Source: Mayamaea pseudoterrestris (lineage: Eukaryota > Bacillariophyta > Bacillariophyceae > Sellaphorales > Sellaphoraceae). Taken from it: 64,000 nucleotides of DNA. This document shows, one piece after another, positions 33,502-43,371 of this stretch. Under the pieces are notes generated by a model that saw only the letters and a program-made list of their open reading frames with translations, ran no database searches and was not told the origin of the DNA. How positions within the stretch are numbered: position 1 is the stretch's first letter; every line of letters begins with the position of its first letter. A program made the position numbers and the translations under genes. Where the stretch lies: positions 1,178,001 to 1,242,000 of the forward strand of contig BROI01000002.1 in assembly GCA_027923505.1 (NCBI GenBank). Reading direction: 5' to 3'.

Positions 33502-34221
33502 CGCATAGATGGCAGCATCACATTGTGCTTTATGTGGGCCGAATTACAGACCGGATCTGATGCGCGAGCGAGGCAATGCATTCGTTCCCCTTGAGTAGCA
33601 CAAGAGCAAGCACCCAGGCCGTTTCAGCAGTTCTTCTATTTCGGCAAGCGTGACAGTGCGAGTTACATTTCAACTCCGCAGTAGCATAAAATAGCTACAA
33701 CGACTAACCCGAGGTTTGAGATGGGCTGCGCGAGAAGACTCACAAACACCAGCTTACAGCTAGCAACGTCATTCGATGATTAACAAATCAACCAGGTTAC
33801 AAATCCGTTATCGTAAAAGTTACTTTATACATGATCGTAGCAGGCTGCTAGTTGCGGATAATGGCTCCCATGGCGCGACGACAGCACCGATGGCCAGCGA
33901 CGTGTATCTCGGTCGCCTATTCAATCTCAAGGTAACGCATCATCATCGGGGACTGCCGCTAATGAAAAAACCACTTGGTCGGAAGATGAGCAGCGTCTGT
34001 TTCTTCTCGGTTAGTACTATAATAGGGCCCAGCGCCAGGAGGTGACCGTCGAGTAAATGAGCGGAAATATGATCCATGTTGCTTTTCGTAAAGACCACCA
34101 GCTGCAATGGTAGTCGTTCGTTGCCGACAATTCATAAAGCATCCTGTCTTGACGATATGTGCTTTATTTAATTTGCAATATGGTCTTTCATCCAAGCACT
34201 TGCACCGACACTCAGTTCGTT
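33502..34221. other. Intergenic between convergent sulfatases
   Basis: 720 bp between the 3' ends of sulfatases 1 and 2. Most of it shows nothing; a short Myb-like coding fragment near 33.87-34.01 kb is listed separately. Confidence 0.4.
33870..34014 (+). pseudogene. Possible fragment of a Myb/SANT-type gene
   Basis: One frame reads through about 50 residues ending TTWSEDEQRLFLLG before a stop. That ending resembles the first helix of the SHAQKYF-type Myb domain. A GTTAGT directly after could be a donor, but no second half of the domain was found before the sulfatase 2 gene. It is either a decayed fragment or a chance match. Confidence 0.25.
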
Positions 34222-35961
34222 TCAGACGGGCAGGCCTCCTTGACTGGCAGCCTTCATGAACTCGTATCGCTTCTTCACTTTAGCCATTAGGTTTGGTTCA
34301 CTAAGAGCCAACAATTTGAATACATCATTTTCCTCCCATGGATCCTGCGAAATGTTGAAAAGCTGCTCGTAAGCAGCGGCCGGCCAGTAAAAGTACTTGT
34401 ACTCCTTTCCCACCAAGGCAAAGACGGCGGGTATAGTGTCGTCTCGCCCGTGCCCCGTGGCGTTTTGCGGCTCCCCCTGGTTCCACTCGTAGAAAAAGTC
34501 CTGCCGCCACGTTTTGGTCGCCTCCGTCGCATTCAAATACAATTGACTAATGTCGCGTCCCTGCATAAAGGACGGTGGTTGAATGCCAGCAGCTGTCAAT
34601 AAAGTTGGCGCCAAGTCGACGTTCAACGTAATTTCATTATTCACCGTCCCTCGCAAATGCATTGGCATGCGGGGATCCTCAATCACCAAGGGCACTCTGA
34701 TGGATTCCTCGTGTGGGTACCACTTGTCGGCCAATCCGTGTTCACCATGAAACATGCCATTGTCAGTAGTAAAAACTAGCATGGTCTTTTCGTAAACGTT
34801 TTGCGCTTTCAGTTCATTTATGACTTGTCCAACCACGTCATCCACCTCACTCGCCATGCGGTACAACCGCTTGATGGTGTATTGATGGCGGTCGTAGGTA
34901 TCAAATCGGACGCGCCAGCGGTTGCGGGCCTCGTTGGCCTCGGTGAAGAACCATGGCATGGCGTTCCAGTGCTTTTCCGTGGCCGTTTTTGGCATTGGTA
35001 TTGTTTTGTTTTCGTACAAGTACTCGGTTTGTTGTTGCGGTTCAAATTGCTTCTCAAAGGGCGCACCATCCTGGGCGTGCGTTGCGAAGAATGCAATCGT
35101 CAGTGCAAAGGATTGATTCTGTGGTCGACCGCTACGAAGATACCAAAGGGCATCCTGCGCGTTTTGCTGCGTCACGTGTTGCTTGCCCATGAAGTGATGC
35201 CCAAAGTAAAACTTGAACCAGCTAAAGGCAGCTGCGAATGCATTCTTGTCGTAAGAATTATGGTACTTGCCAACATAACCAACGTGATGGCCATGTGACT
35301 TGAGTAGCGGATACAGTGTTTCATGCCACGGCACCGTTCCATTGTACATGCTCGTCGAGATAATCTTGAGTGCCTGGTGAACGGCCGATGTCATGCCTGT
35401 CATCATGGTGGCTCTCGACTGCCAGCAAATGCTTGTTGTGACCGCGTTGCGTGGGAAAAACATGCCGCGTTTGGCCATGCCGTCAATGTTTGGTGTGTGT
35501 ACGTGTGGATTCACCAAGCCAAGGGTCTTCATGGTCCAGTCGTCGGCGTAAAACAAGACAATGTTGAGTGGTTCATGTTTCTTGTCAACATCTTCCGCTT
35601 TCAATGGTTCACTTTTCGCAAACATTCGTCGCTGCACTTCCTCCATAATGGATCGATTGTTGGCTCTGGAAGGAACCATATCTTCGAAATTGCTCCAATC
35701 GAGCATGCTGCTGCTCGGCGAAAGGGCTTCAAGTGCCTTGAACGAGCGATTGAAGGAGGACAAGGTTCCCAATGTTACAATGAGAGAGATCCATGCTCGT
35801 TTGCTTTGGTGGCTACTGCTGCTTGATGCTGATGCCGACGAAATTTGTTGCTTGGTGGGCGATGTTGAAAACGACTTTATTTCTTGTTCGACTTGCTCCA
35901 TCGGAACAGCATCAGCAGTAGCTGCTGCAACGCCGTTACTCCTGGAAGACGCCATGTACAT
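34222..35961 (-). CDS. Type II membrane sulfatase 2
   Basis: A 579-aa paralogue of the neighbouring sulfatase, on the opposite strand and convergent with it. The start is taken at 35961; the ATG two codons later at 35955 is as likely. A Ser-rich cytosolic tail precedes a hydrophobic anchor (about 56-72). Catalytic motifs match the paralogue: FYADDWTMK, SICWQSRATMMTG with Cys179, FTTDNGMFHGEHGL, DKWYPHEES and EDPRMP. It shares the Gln in place of Pro in the formylglycine motif. The ending KAASQGGLPV is nearly the same as in sulfatase 3, whereas sulfatase 1 ends differently, hinting that copies 2 and 3 are closer. Substrate is not determinable, but shared membrane topology suggests the same compartment. 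Confidence 0.88.
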   Translation of the reverse strand: MYMASSRSNGVAAATADAVPMEQVEQEIKSFSTSPTKQQISSASASSSSSHQSKRAWISLIVTLGTLSSFNRSFKALEALSPSSSMLDWSNFEDMVPSRANNRSIMEEVQRRMFAKSEPLKAEDVDKKHEPLNIVLFYADDWTMKTLGLVNPHVHTPNIDGMAKRGMFFPRNAVTTSICWQSRATMMTGMTSAVHQALKIISTSMYNGTVPWHETLYPLLKSHGHHVGYVGKYHNSYDKNAFAAAFSWFKFYFGHHFMGKQHVTQQNAQDALWYLRSGRPQNQSFALTIAFFATHAQDGAPFEKQFEPQQQTEYLYENKTIPMPKTATEKHWNAMPWFFTEANEARNRWRVRFDTYDRHQYTIKRLYRMASEVDDVVGQVINELKAQNVYEKTMLVFTTDNGMFHGEHGLADKWYPHEESIRVPLVIEDPRMPMHLRGTVNNEITLNVDLAPTLLTAAGIQPPSFMQGRDISQLYLNATEATKTWRQDFFYEWNQGEPQNATGHGRDDTIPAVFALVGKEYKYFYWPAAAYEQLFNISQDPWEENDVFKLLALSEPNLMAKVKKRYEFMKAASQGGLPV

Positions 35962-36333
35962 TCGAATACGTTTGTCTCCTCTTTCTGCTTCTATAGCATC
36001 CAACGTAAACTTGATGTATTGTACGAAGAAAAGGTGCAACTGTGAGTGTCCGGGTCAAAAGCGCACCTCTCCGCTGGAGTTCGAGTCGTGCAAGAGCTCG
36101 TATTTCATGAAAGGCGTTTGAAAGCGTTATGGAATACGGAGTCGAACAACTTGGCGTCATACGGGACTAATGGTTCACGAACCGTGTCACGCTCGGACGC
36201 ATGGCAACGATCACCGTCCATTCTTTCAAACATTGGATCGAATCAAGCCATCACTTTGGTTTCGACACGATCTTCTGCTCTTGTCACGCAAGTCTTTACA
36301 GTGAAACAAAACAGTCAAACCAATACAACAAAC

Positions 36334-38576
36334 ATGCTTCTTGCACAAGGATCAAGATTGTCTATGTCGCACGTTTGGCTGCTCAGCATCATGGCCAAGA
36401 CTGCCATGGCGTGGGAGACGAAAACATTGGCAAAGACGACAATGCGACGCGGATGGACGACCAAACTACCCATGCAGCAGCAGCCAGCCTTGCAATATTG
36501 CAGATTGACATCTACGTTGAAAATGTCCGACGTGGAAGACGATCCATGGTACACTGACTTTACGGTGGATCCAGCCACGACGCGTCGCCCGCGCGAGCAG
36601 CCGTCCTTTGGCGGCGGCGGCCGCTCCGACTACGGCAGCAACGATCGCCGGCCGCAGTATGGACAGGACCGGCGACCACCGCGAGACTCATATGGCTCGT
36701 CATCGTCAGCTCGCCCCGCCCGCGGCAATTCTCCGACGCGCTACACGCGCGACACGAGCCGCGACGACTCGCAGGTCGACGAATCTGCCGTCGAACGCTT
36801 GATTCAGGCCCGCATGGAGGCCCGCGGCCGCCGCGACTTTATTGCCGCCGATGCCATTCGCGACGAGTTACTCTCGAAACATTCCGTGGCGGTATCGGAT
36901 CGTGATGCGAGTTGGAGAACGGGAGCGTCGTCTTCGGGAAGTGGATTAAAGTATAATGGTGATCAGCGAGGAAGCAGTGATCGCTTTGGTGGCGGCGGCG
37001 ATCGCCGTGGACGAGACTTTAATGAAGGTCGGCCGCGTCGGCAGCGCGACTTTGGCGTCAATGGACATGACTATGAGCAGTCGGCGGATGCCGTCGGAGC
37101 GCCAAACCTTTCCGACTTGGAGGACTCTGAAATTCATGACTTACTGGCGCAGCGATTGAGGGCGAAAATGAGTCGCGATTTTAAAACGGCGGATCGTATC
37201 CAGTATGAGCTACTGGATGCTGGTGTATTTGTACATGACTCGCTCAAGGAGTGGAGAGCGGATGGTGTATCGTTTTCGGAAATGGGTGGCAGCGGTCCTC
37301 GACCCAGCGGACGAGCCGAACGACCTGAGCGGCGTCGCAAGAGCTTTTACGAGCAATCACCGTACTCGGCGCAGATTGATGAGGCCGATGTGGATCAGAT
37401 TGCTCGCATGGTGGCCAAGCGTATGCGATGCAAGGAGAAGCGACAGTATGATGAAGCTGATGCCATTTTGAAGGAACTGACGGATGATTACAACGTTCAG
37501 GTGGACGATCGTCTGCGTGAATGGAGCGTTGGCGGTGACTTTGGTACGTATTGAGTGTTTGAATAAGAGGTACGAGACGTTACTTTCATCTTTGCCTTGG
37601 CTAATACCATTGACCAACGACAGGTGAGGAAGCCAATCAGCAGCGAGAAATGTCGGAAGCGTACAAGTCACGAGGCTACACCAAGTCGGCAAGCTCCAAG
37701 TCACTATCGGATGCTAATGAGGAGATTGTTACGCAACTAGTCGAGGAACGTGTACAAGCCAAAAAGAACCGCAACTTTGACCTTGCCGATGACATTCGCG
37801 ACCGATTATTGGAGGAGTTTGGAGTCTACATTCAAGACAAGAGCAAGCTCTGGTCAGTTGGAGGTGACTTTACCAGTGAGGGTGGCGGCACCCGCAACGA
37901 CGCCATGTACACGCGCGTCGGAGGTGGAGGTGAGACTGTGACGGACGAAGACTTGGCGACGATTACCGAAATGGTCATTAGCCGATCCAAGGCGAGAAAG
38001 GACCGAAACTATGACGAGTCTGACGCAATTAGTGACATGTTGTATGAAAAGTACAAGGTCAAGACGGATGACAGCAATAAGCAGTGGTGGATTGAAACGG
38101 ATGGGTTTACGCAGGAACCTTTCTCTCCTCGTGCGCGAGTATTAAATGAGGAAGAAGTAGTTGCTGTGGAAAACTTGTTGCTGGAACGTTTGGACAAGAA
38201 GATGGATCGCGACTACGATGCGGCGGATGCAATTCGTGACGAGCTCCGAGACCTTTACAATGTGGAGGTGAATGACAGGACACGCTCCTGGAGGACAATG
38301 GAGGATTTTACGTCTGGTTCAAGATCTGCGAGACCGTCGCCAAGGCAAGCTCAAATTGTCGACGACGACGACGACGACGAATTCGACGACGTTGATGAGG
38401 ATGACGAGGAACATGTTATCACTGAAGCATCAACATTTTCTACATCAAACGAGTCAGAAATGAGCCGTGAGGAGCTCACTGCCCTGACCATTCCAGAGCT
38501 AAAGGAAAAGCTGCGAGTGGCTGGCAAACCAGTCAGTGGCAAAAAGGCAGAACTTGTCGACAGAATACTAGAGTAA
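36334..38576 (+). CDS. Six CysRS-C-terminal-like repeats plus SAP domain
   Basis: A 720-aa protein, exons 36334-37543 and 37624-38576, with an 80-nt GTACGT...ACAG intron in phase 1. The first 30 residues look like a signal peptide ending AMAW, so plastid entry with Trp after the cut is possible but unproven. Residues 70-135 are Gly/Arg/Ser-rich and RNA-binding-like. Six repeats of about 60-90 residues follow, each with the pattern R..RDF..AD.IRDEL.......V.DR...W, the short helical module at the C-terminus of cysteinyl-tRNA synthetase. The last 35 residues are a SAP motif (LTIPELKEKLRVAGKPVSGKK) that binds nucleic acid. No synthetase catalytic domain is present. An RNA-binding, possibly tRNA- or mRNA-related role in the plastid is inferred. 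Confidence 0.75.
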
Positions 38577-38805
38577 ACAACTAATATGTATCTAGCTAGC
38601 AATAATAAGCATGGCGGTAGATGTCTGCTCATATTGTACGGTGCTTTTGAAAGAGTCACTGCCAAGGCAGTCATCTGATAGCTAATTCAAGCGCATCGTA
38701 GTGGTTTTGCTTGATGACCGAGCGTGACATCCGATTTCGTTTCGTTCCATTTAAATTGATCGTGCCGACAAAGTGGCTGCCCTTGGCTCCAAGAAATCGA
38801 CAGGC

Positions 38806-40731
38806 ATGCTTCCATCTGGACGCCAACGAGGATTGCACCCATCTCCAAGCAGGTCAAACAGCTTTGATCGTGAGCCTCCGCATCAGCCAGCTGCTCGAGC
38901 GCCTTCGCCAACTTCATCGCCGTCATTTCGCCAGCCTGCTCGAACCTTTCGACTCCGATTGCTGATCGCATGCTTTTCACTCATTGTGTTTTTAACACTA
39001 TATCGATCAATGTGGCAGGCAGATCAAGCTATATCTCGTGTCAATATTCCGACGCATCAGTTGATTCTGGAGAATCGAAAGGGTAGAAAGTACGAAACTA
39101 AAGTTCGCATGGACAAGACCAGCGACTCAACTAGTAAAGTTACGGAGAATAAACATTCCAAGAATCAACAGAAAGCTGCAGAGATCCGAAATTCGACAAG
39201 TGGTTTAAACAAGATACAAGAACCAGCAATTAGAATTGTTCCGAGGACGAAAAAGTTGGCACCTTTAGCAACAAACAATACAAGGCAACAACAGCCTTTG
39301 CAGCAAGAAAAGGGCGACGAGCAGACCGACTCACATGTCAAGCAATCTACGTCCAATGAGCGTTTGAACGTCGTGCTCCTATATGCCGACGACTGGACCT
39401 ACCGAACGCTTGGCATGGTCAACAAGGTGGTACACACGCCTCATTTAAACGCCATGGCCAAGCGGGGCATGCTTTTTCGACGAAACTGCGTTACATCAAG
39501 CATCTGTTGGCAGTCAAGAGCAACCATGTTTACTGGAACCACGACATCAGTGCATCGCTCCTTAAAAATTATGGATGACTACATTTTTACAAATGACACT
39601 CAAGTGCCCTGGGAAGAAACACTTTATCCAGCAATGAAACGAGCCGGCTATCATCGCGGCTACATTGGCAAGTATCACAATGCCATGCCAACTGCCAAGC
39701 ACACGCCACTTTCCGACTGGACGAACCTTTACTTTTCACACCACTGGGAGCACCGCAAGGGAAAGTTGCGGCATGTGACGGACTTGAACGGCGAAGATGC
39801 CTTGCACTACTTGCGCCACGAACGACCTGCCAATCAAAGCTTCTTTTTGACCGTGGCCTTTTACGCGACGCATGCGCAGGAGGCCATGCCGTTTGAGCGG
39901 CAGTATGAGCATCAAAACTATACGAAACACTTGTACGAGCATACTACTATACCAACTCCGAAAACGGCAACGGCACAAGCGTGGAGAAACATGCCATACT
40001 TTTTCAAGGAGACGAATGAAGGTCGCAAGCGATGGGCCAAGCGCTACAAGACTCCGGAAATGTTTCAGCATTCCATGAAGACCATGTATCGCATGGCAAC
40101 CGAAGTGGACGATGTTGTTGGTCGCATCATGGATGAACTCAAGCGTCAAAACGTGTACAATGACACAATGGTTATATTTACCACGGATAATGGCGTTTTT
40201 CATGGAGAGCATGGACTGGCGGACAAGTGGTACCCGCACGAGGAAAGCATTCGGGTTCCACTCATTATTCAAGATCCTCGCATGCCGGAACACATGCACG
40301 GCCAAGTAAATGATGACTTTACCTTGAGCGTCGACTTGGCACCAACCATCCTGGCAGCTGCAGGGGTGAAGGCACCATCGTTTATGCAGGGACGCGACAT
40401 TGCCCAGCTTTACTTGGAGAATGCGACGGAAGCATCCAAAGCATGGCGGCAAGACTTTTTCTACGAGTGGAACCAAGGGTCTCCACACAATGCGTCGGGT
40501 CATGATGATCCCAGATACATTCCCGCAGTCTTTGCCTTGGTACAAAAGGATGCCAAGTACTTTTACTGGCCGCAGGTACAATACGAACAAATTTTTGATT
40601 TAACGAATGATCCGTTTGAAGAGAATGACATTTGGAACGTGGCCATGCAGACGAATCGCCCCATGTTGGAGGCGATGCGGGCTCGCTACTCGCAGCTCAA
40701 GGCTGCGTCGCAAAGTGGCCTGCCGGTGTGA
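38806..40731 (+). CDS. Type II membrane sulfatase 3
   Basis: The third sulfatase of the cluster, 641 aa and intronless. The ATG at 38806 starts a Pro/Ser/Arg-rich cytosolic tail, then a membrane anchor at about 49-67. A Lys/Gln-rich stem of about 115 residues, longer than in its paralogues, leads to the catalytic domain: LLYADDWTYR, SICWQSRATMFTG with Cys234, FTTDNGVFHGEHGL, DKWYPHEES, QDPRMP. The active-site set appears complete with the same Gln variant. Several N-glycosylation sequons lie in the catalytic domain, consistent with a lumenal or outside location. It lies on the plus strand, separated from sulfatase 2 by the SAP-repeat gene. Confidence 0.88.
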   Translation: MLPSGRQRGLHPSPSRSNSFDREPPHQPAARAPSPTSSPSFRQPARTFRLRLLIACFSLIVFLTLYRSMWQADQAISRVNIPTHQLILENRKGRKYETKVRMDKTSDSTSKVTENKHSKNQQKAAEIRNSTSGLNKIQEPAIRIVPRTKKLAPLATNNTRQQQPLQQEKGDEQTDSHVKQSTSNERLNVVLLYADDWTYRTLGMVNKVVHTPHLNAMAKRGMLFRRNCVTSSICWQSRATMFTGTTTSVHRSLKIMDDYIFTNDTQVPWEETLYPAMKRAGYHRGYIGKYHNAMPTAKHTPLSDWTNLYFSHHWEHRKGKLRHVTDLNGEDALHYLRHERPANQSFFLTVAFYATHAQEAMPFERQYEHQNYTKHLYEHTTIPTPKTATAQAWRNMPYFFKETNEGRKRWAKRYKTPEMFQHSMKTMYRMATEVDDVVGRIMDELKRQNVYNDTMVIFTTDNGVFHGEHGLADKWYPHEESIRVPLIIQDPRMPEHMHGQVNDDFTLSVDLAPTILAAAGVKAPSFMQGRDIAQLYLENATEASKAWRQDFFYEWNQGSPHNASGHDDPRYIPAVFALVQKDAKYFYWPQVQYEQIFDLTNDPFEENDIWNVAMQTNRPMLEAMRARYSQLKAASQSGLPV

Positions 40732-41446
40732 GAGTTGTGGAAGGCATTCTATTCATCAGGAACGCACTCGATATATAAACGCAAGTACTCAGACGCAATT
40801 GTATGGGCAGAATTGTTCGACCACGATTGGTTTCGGCTTCTCGCGCACATTGAATTTTGACGATTTCGCTGGGTTAATTTACCTTTCGCTGGACGCGAGT
40901 TTTGATTTTAGCTTAAATTGAACGAGGCAATGATCGGCGAGCAGGACAGGAAAGCAATTGCAGTATTATCATACAGTACAAGCACGAGTGAGATAACTAA
41001 TATCAAAAAAGGACCGCCGCTAGATAAGATTGCGTAACTCGGTTTCGCAAGAGCCGCAGCGGTTGGATTTGGAACAGCAACGAGAGCAACCCGCGCTTCC
41101 GCGCTCCAATTTTCTTGTAGTTAAGGTATAGTTGTCCGAATAGAAGCATGGCAGCAGTAGTAGCTTCGATAACTGCGCGAAACACCGTATTGGCGCGGAT
41201 CTTTGGAGTCGCAGCGGTTGACTGAGTACCGCTACGTGATTCAAAAGCGAGAGTTCCACGGAGAAACTCTCAAACGTGCACAAGTCTCATTCGGATCGCG
41301 TTTGGCAAACGTTCATACAATCCGAACAAGTCTGAAACAACAACAGCAAGCGCAATCCTACCAGATACAATCATTCATATACAGTATATCTATCACATTT
41401 AACTACAATGTTACTCTTTGCAGTCTTTCGACTCGACGTTTGAAGA
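40732..41446. other. Intergenic, 715 bp
   Basis: No convincing gene. Short open frames on the minus strand at 41003-41283 include a Cys-rich stretch but lack an ATG at their start and overlap each other, so I do not call them. Confidence 0.4.
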
Positions 41447-43201
41447 ATGCAGCAAAACAAGCAGCAACAGGAGAATGAATCAACGGCTGCGACGAGTGAC
41501 GACGGAATCCATGAACAGGCTGCTCCAAGTTTGAGGTAAGAAACAAGAGCATATATTATGGTTCTTGTGAATGAATGAATCAAGGAGTGGCGGAGTTGTT
41601 TCAGTATTGGGAAGGCAAAGTAAAGCGCGCCTTTTTGATGACGTACTCGTCTGCCGATTCAACGAATTGACTCGCAGCAGCAGATTGATTTTCACTCACT
41701 CTCTTCATCCATATATTCAACATTTTGCAGTTCCATGCAGTCTATTGCTGCTGAGTCTATGCCATCATTTCGCTCAGTGGCTCTGCTTTCGTCAGTGCCG
41801 CCACTGCAGCAGCACCTGCAGCGCTCGGAGAAGCAAGCAGCTGGCTCTACTGCTTCCTTGACGTTGAAGCGGCAAAGCTTTAGTACCACTAGAACAACAG
41901 CAGCGACATCAAGCACGACATTATCGAGTTTTGCTTCGTCATCTACATTTGGCTCGCAGCAAGTTTTAGACGTGCACACGTCGCAGCCGCTGCAGCCGCA
42001 GCAGCAAGAGTATTACGGATGGAAGCAACCCGTCTTGACCACCATGTGCTGCTACTCGTTCTTGGAACCGTATCATGTCCACATGCCAGTGTCGCTGCTG
42101 CATTCGTTACTGACATGGCTACCGCAAGTTTTTGCGCAACTTTCGCTTCACGTGACGGAGTTCTGCGAGTCTCCCGTTTGTGCGCGCATGAACTCATGGG
42201 AGCTAGTTGGCATGTGCGTTTCGCTGTTAAAAATTGGCAGCAGCGCAGACGAAGCGAATAATATCATGGTGCTGCAAGTCCAGCGTCGGTCGGGCTGCAG
42301 CATGGTCTTCGGAACCTATGCTCGCGCCATTATCAAGCAGGTTGAGGATTTTGTTGCTGGCACTGTGGCGGATCATGTGCAGGTTGGACGCACGCGCCCG
42401 GAAGCAGTGAGCAAGATGGATGCGCCAGTGTCGTTTGGCGGGCTACCGTTGCTGAATCATCATCATCATCATCATCATCAGGGTAATGGCTTGGCGGAAT
42501 CCGTCTTGGAGCGTTGCAGCGGCCAAGCGATGCAGCAGCAGCAGCAACATCATTTTCACAATGTTTTTGACACGAATGTTTTGATCGACACGGCAGCCAT
42601 GCTACAATGCTTTGCCACGCGTTACTTGGCATTGGAAGCGTTGACCATACTGACGGATCCAATGAAAACGACGAAAAGTGTTGTCCGGCAAGTTTCGCGC
42701 GTCTTGCTTTGTGGTGGTGAGAGTGACGCGGCAACTGACAACAACAAGACAAGCTTTTCAGACATGGTGCGAACAATTATTGGTTTGGCGATTACTGGTC
42801 AGTGGAACGACAAGGACGCCATGGAGGATGACTGCAGCTGCGACGATCGAGCGCGGTTTCTCGCACTCCAAGCATTGGTCAACGCCATGCATGTCGTGGA
42901 CTGCCAAGACGCCAAGGTGTTGTCACTATTTTGCCAAACTTGTCGGCACCATACTGGCTGTGACTGGACGCAATTCTTGTGCGAGAAATTGCACGCGGCG
43001 CAGCATGAACCTCACGCGGCGTTTCTAGCGGCCAAGGCATTGTGTCGGTTGCACAAGAAGGCGAAGAAACATGAGCCACTACCGTTGGACAATCATGCCA
43101 TGAACACGACAACGGAGGCGGCGAAGCAGGCGGTGCTTTGCCCGCACGTGGCGTTGCAAGTGGCTTGTCAGCAACTGCTTGGCTACTTGGAAAGTGGTTG
43201 A
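41447..43201 (+). CDS. Hypothetical helical protein with His and Gln runs
   Basis: A 519-aa protein from exons 41447-41535 and 41731-43201. The 195-nt intron has GTAAGA and TGCAG ends and joins a Gln/Glu-rich leader to the main body in phase 2. Residues 30-120 are Ser/Thr-rich low complexity. The remainder is alpha-helical with many Cys and His, reminiscent of ARM/HEAT-like solenoids (for example RFLALQALVNAMHVVD and AAFLAAKALCRLHKK). A CAT microsatellite at about 42458-42480 encodes a run of seven or eight His, followed by a Gln run. No catalytic motif is seen and no family is recognised. The splice model is good because it joins two frames exactly; the function is open. Confidence 0.62.
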
Positions 43202-43371
43202 AAGTAGCAGGTGAAGCGAGTACCAGAATATATTATGTTAACACGTTTGGTAGTACGAATTTGCAATTATCGATAAACACTGGAATGTCATCAAGTAACT
43301 GTTAACTCTGGTCACTCGAGTAGATCCAGAGCAATTGCTTTGTAGCCTGTAAAGCTTATTCCACTAATGTG

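Noticed and set aside
41003-41283. Two overlapping minus-strand small frames, one Cys-rich
   Set aside because: Neither starts at an ATG at the called end, they overlap in different frames, and no splice site links them.
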